Of a DNA stretch of 38,027 bases, positions 35,902 to 38,027 are shown piece by piece. The stretch comes from an uncultured Clostridia bacterium (GTDB lineage Bacteria; Bacillota; Clostridia; Oscillospirales; Oscillospiraceae): NCBI GenBank assembly GCA_945910975.1, contig CAMDZY010000002.1:1-38027 (forward strand), read 5' to 3'. The position numbers and the translations under genes were made by a program. Within the stretch, counting starts at the first letter, position 1. Each line of letters begins with the position of its first letter. The notes beneath the pieces are model-generated. The model was not told the origin of the DNA. It saw nothing but the letters and a program-made list of their open reading frames with translations, and ran no database searches.

Positions 35902-35930
35902 TTGCAGAATGCGTGGATTCGTGGTAAAAT
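35902..35930 (+). promoter_or_regulatory. Promoter of the isocitrate dehydrogenase gene
   Basis: TTGCAG (35902-35907) and TAAAAT (35925-35930) with 17-base spacing. The roughly 100-base leader holds a small hairpin CTCCCC...GGGGAG and a four-codon frame MPKL-stop with its own GGGGAGG site (35995-36009), both of uncertain meaning. Confidence 0.6.
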
Positions 35931-36033
35931 AGCCACAGAGCGCTTATTTAAGGATCGACATTTTGCTCCCCAACTGTGCCCGGGGAGGAATCATATGCCT
36001 AAATTATAACATAACCCAATAGGAGGACACCCC

Positions 36034-37251
36034 GTGAAAAAGATAGAGATGAAAACCCCGCTTGTCGAGATGGACGGCGATGAAATGACCCGCGTTTTGT
36101 GGGCAATGATAAAGGATGAGCTAATTTTGCCGTTTGTGGAGCTAAAGACCGAATATTATGATTTGGGTCTGCTCCATCGCAATGCAACGTGCGACCAGGT
36201 GACGGTGGACGCAGCCAATGCGACCAAAAAATATGGCGTTGCGGTGAAATGCGCCACGATCACGCCCAACCGGCAGCGCATGGAGGAATACCCGGAATTG
36301 ACCCAGATGTGGAAAAGTCCGAACGGAACCATCCGCTCCATTCTGGATGGAACGGTTTTCCGCGCGCCGATTTTGATCGACTCGATTCATCCGGTTGTGA
36401 AAAACTGGAAAAAGCCGATCACCATCGCCCGCCACGCCTACGGCGATGTATACAAGGCCGTGGATATGCTGACCGAGCAGCCCGGCGTTTGCACCATGAC
36501 GTTCCGTGCCGACAGTGGCGAAGAAAAAACGCTTACCGTGCAGCGCGTGGAAGGTGCTGCGGTCTGGCAAGGCGCACATAATAAGGTGGAGAGCATCCGC
36601 AGCTTTGCACGCGCTTGCTTCCAGTATGCAATCGACACACGGCAGGATCTGTGGTTTTCCACAAAGGACACCATTGCCAAGGTCTATGACGGCGAGTTTA
36701 AGCGCGTGTTTGAGGAAGAATTTGCTGCATACCGCGCGCAGTTTGAGCAACTCGGCATCACTTATTTCTATACCCTGATCGATGACGCGGTCGCGCGCGT
36801 GATTCGTTCGGAGGGCGGTTTTATTTGGGCGTGTAAAAATTATGACGGTGATGTGATGTCGGATATGGTTTCCACGGCATTTGGTTCGTTGGCGATGATG
36901 ACGTCTGTGTTGGTTGCACCGGATGGTACAACGGAGTATGAGGCGGCACACGGAACGGTCACCAGGCATTATTATCGTCACCTCAAGGGCGAGCGTACCT
37001 CTACCAATCCCATGGCGACGATTTTCGCATGGACAGGCGCACTGCGCAAGCGTGGCGAATTGGATGGTCTGGACGACTTGGTGCAATTTGCAAATCAACT
37101 GGAAACCGCCTGCCTGGATACGCTGAAGGCGGGCATTATGACCAAGGACTTGGTCAATCTGGTCGATGCCGGAACGCCGGTGCGCGCAGTGTATAGCGAT
37201 GAATTTATTGGCGCCGTCCGCGAACGCCTCACACAGCTGCGGCAGTCCTAA
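36034..37251 (+). CDS. icd: NADP-dependent isocitrate dehydrogenase (eukaryote-like type)
   Basis: 405 aa, starting at GTG 36034 with AGGAGG seven bases upstream. It oxidatively decarboxylates isocitrate to 2-oxoglutarate. It follows the homodimeric eukaryote-like subfamily: EMDGDEMTRVLW at the N-terminus, MWKSPNGTIRSILDGTVFRAPI (substrate loop, phosphorylatable Ser position), WACKNYDGDVMSDMVSTAFGSLAMMTSVLV (metal-binding Asp), and EAAHGTVTRHYYRHLKGERTSTNPMATIFAW (coenzyme and substrate contact). Length matches the 400-415 aa family. It supplies 2-oxoglutarate for glutamate and NADPH. Other TCA genes are not in view; the comEC gene follows after 20 bases. Confidence 0.95.
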   Translation: MKKIEMKTPLVEMDGDEMTRVLWAMIKDELILPFVELKTEYYDLGLLHRNATCDQVTVDAANATKKYGVAVKCATITPNRQRMEEYPELTQMWKSPNGTIRSILDGTVFRAPILIDSIHPVVKNWKKPITIARHAYGDVYKAVDMLTEQPGVCTMTFRADSGEEKTLTVQRVEGAAVWQGAHNKVESIRSFARACFQYAIDTRQDLWFSTKDTIAKVYDGEFKRVFEEEFAAYRAQFEQLGITYFYTLIDDAVARVIRSEGGFIWACKNYDGDVMSDMVSTAFGSLAMMTSVLVAPDGTTEYEAAHGTVTRHYYRHLKGERTSTNPMATIFAWTGALRKRGELDGLDDLVQFANQLETACLDTLKAGIMTKDLVNLVDAGTPVRAVYSDEFIGAVRERLTQLRQS

Positions 37252-37271
37252 CTCCGGGAGAAGGTGCAGCC

Positions 37272-38027
37272 GTGCGGGTATTAGCGCTGATATGTTTTGC
37301 GTTTGCCGCGGCGGTGGCCTTTGGCGTCTATACGGCCACGGGTGTTTGGCTGGTGGCAGTTGGCGCAGTTTGCATCGCTGCCTTTGCAGCTGCAATGCTC
37401 TTGCGCAGAAATTGGGCAAGAGCGCTGGGACTTTTGCTGCTGGGCTTCGGCCTTGGCACATTCTACGTGACATATTATGATGTATACCATATTCAGCCGC
37501 TGCAACAGTTGGCAAACACCAAGCAGCAGATGGTAGTGGAATTGCAGCAAACGCCGCAGTCTACCGAGTACGGCTGGCAGGCCGTGGGACGGATCACGGT
37601 CAACGGCACGACCGGCAAGGTTATGGTGTACGGCCGCGATGCAACGGATGCCGCACTTGGCGATGTGTTGGAGGGGAGCTTTCAAATTTCCAACGCGTCC
37701 ATACGGCACGGGCAGGAGGATTTATATTATCAATCGAGAGATATTACGCTGATTTGCAGGCAGCAGGGCACTTTCACGGTGCATTCGTGCGAAAAACTGC
37801 CGCTTCGTCTGCTGCCGACAGCGTTGCAGGAACGTTTGGCCGGCACGGTGCAGCGTATCTTCCCCAAACAGGCGGCGGGTCTCGTGCAAGCACTGCTGAC
37901 AGGCGATCGCTCAGGGCTTCCGTATGGCGTGAAGAATGACCTATCTCGCAGTGGCATTTCCCACACGGTGGCGGTATCCGGTATGCACGTGGCAATGCTT
38001 TTGAGCATGGTCTATCTGCTCAGTGGA
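37272..38027 (+). CDS. comEC: ComEC/Rec2 competence protein, 3'-truncated by window edge
   Basis: This frame is missing from the ORF track because it has no stop before the window end. It starts at GTG 37272 behind GGGAGAAGG and reads through 252 codons. Two hydrophobic N-terminal stretches (MRVLALICFAFAAAVAFGVYTATGVWLVAVGAVCIAAFAAAMLL; LGLLLLGFGLGTFYVTYY) are followed by the OB-fold-like DUF4131 region. The start of the competence domain then appears, LVQALLTGDRSGLPYGVKNDLSRSGISHTVAVSGMHVAML, a hallmark of ComEC, the DNA-uptake channel. It is probably co-transcribed with icd. Confidence 0.9.
   Translation, partial: MRVLALICFAFAAAVAFGVYTATGVWLVAVGAVCIAAFAAAMLLRRNWARALGLLLLGFGLGTFYVTYYDVYHIQPLQQLANTKQQMVVELQQTPQSTEYGWQAVGRITVNGTTGKVMVYGRDATDAALGDVLEGSFQISNASIRHGQEDLYYQSRDITLICRQQGTFTVHSCEKLPLRLLPTALQERLAGTVQRIFPKQAAGLVQALLTGDRSGLPYGVKNDLSRSGISHTVAVSGMHVAMLLSMVYLLSG

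Noticed and set aside
35995-36009. A four-codon leader frame MPKL with a GGGGAGG site before icd
   Set aside because: Too short to judge; it holds no regulatory amino-acid run, and no clear terminator/antiterminator pair follows it.
36142-37515. A 457-aa - strand frame opposite icd and comEC
   Set aside because: Antisense shadow of two recognisable proteins; the translation is Cys/His/Arg-rich without a fold signature.

Overview
The window looks like the chromosome of a Gram-positive gut-type anaerobe of the class Clostridia, most likely Oscillospiraceae/Ruminococcaceae-like. This is inferred from four things: a one-strand glgB-C-D-A-P cluster with the non-catalytic glgD subunit, SLH-domain and Cys-x-x-Cys-repeat surface proteins, a eukaryote-like NADP isocitrate dehydrogenase, and moderately high GC with strong AGGAGG ribosome sites. 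Nearly all genes are on the + strand. No rRNA, tRNA, CRISPR array, phage gene or transposase was seen.

Layout. 1-515: 3' part of an alpha/beta hydrolase. 588-631: short remnant of a permease 3' end. 755-1612: lipoprotein with an RsiV/DUF3298-like domain. 1671-2561 (-): ten-TM heavy-metal exporter-like permease, convergent with the lipoprotein gene across a two-way terminator. 2750-15153: an AdoCbl/B12 riboswitch with an intrinsic terminator, then six tightly packed genes. These encode a DUF4430 (transcobalamin beta-domain-like) surface protein, a membrane-anchored alpha/alpha-barrel (transcobalamin alpha-domain-like) protein, a MoxR ATPase, a DUF58 protein, a transglutaminase-like membrane protein lacking the usual catalytic Cys, and a 1625-aa SLH-anchored beta-propeller protein. 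15380-16300: ribokinase-family kinase. 16454-26588: glycogen operon (glgB, glgC, glgD, glgA, a 142-bp palindromic repeat element, glgP, an intracellular GH13 enzyme). 27001-35806: four-TM protein, oligopeptide ABC transporter oppABCDF and a conserved-looking small membrane protein. 36034-38027: NADP-isocitrate dehydrogenase followed by the start of comEC, which runs off the window.

How it fits together. The glycogen block makes ADP-glucose (GlgC/GlgD), polymerises it (GlgA), branches it (GlgB), and mobilises it (GlgP plus the GH13 enzyme). The opp block imports peptides; its binding protein and one permease carry unusually large insertions on the outer face. The most interesting block is the B12-riboswitch operon. 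It encodes separately the two folds that make up animal transcobalamin/intrinsic factor, together with a cell-wall-anchored giant and a MoxR-DUF58-transglutaminase set. I propose it is a cell-surface corrinoid capture system expressed when B12 is scarce. The riboswitch and domain order are seen in the sequence; the function is inferred.
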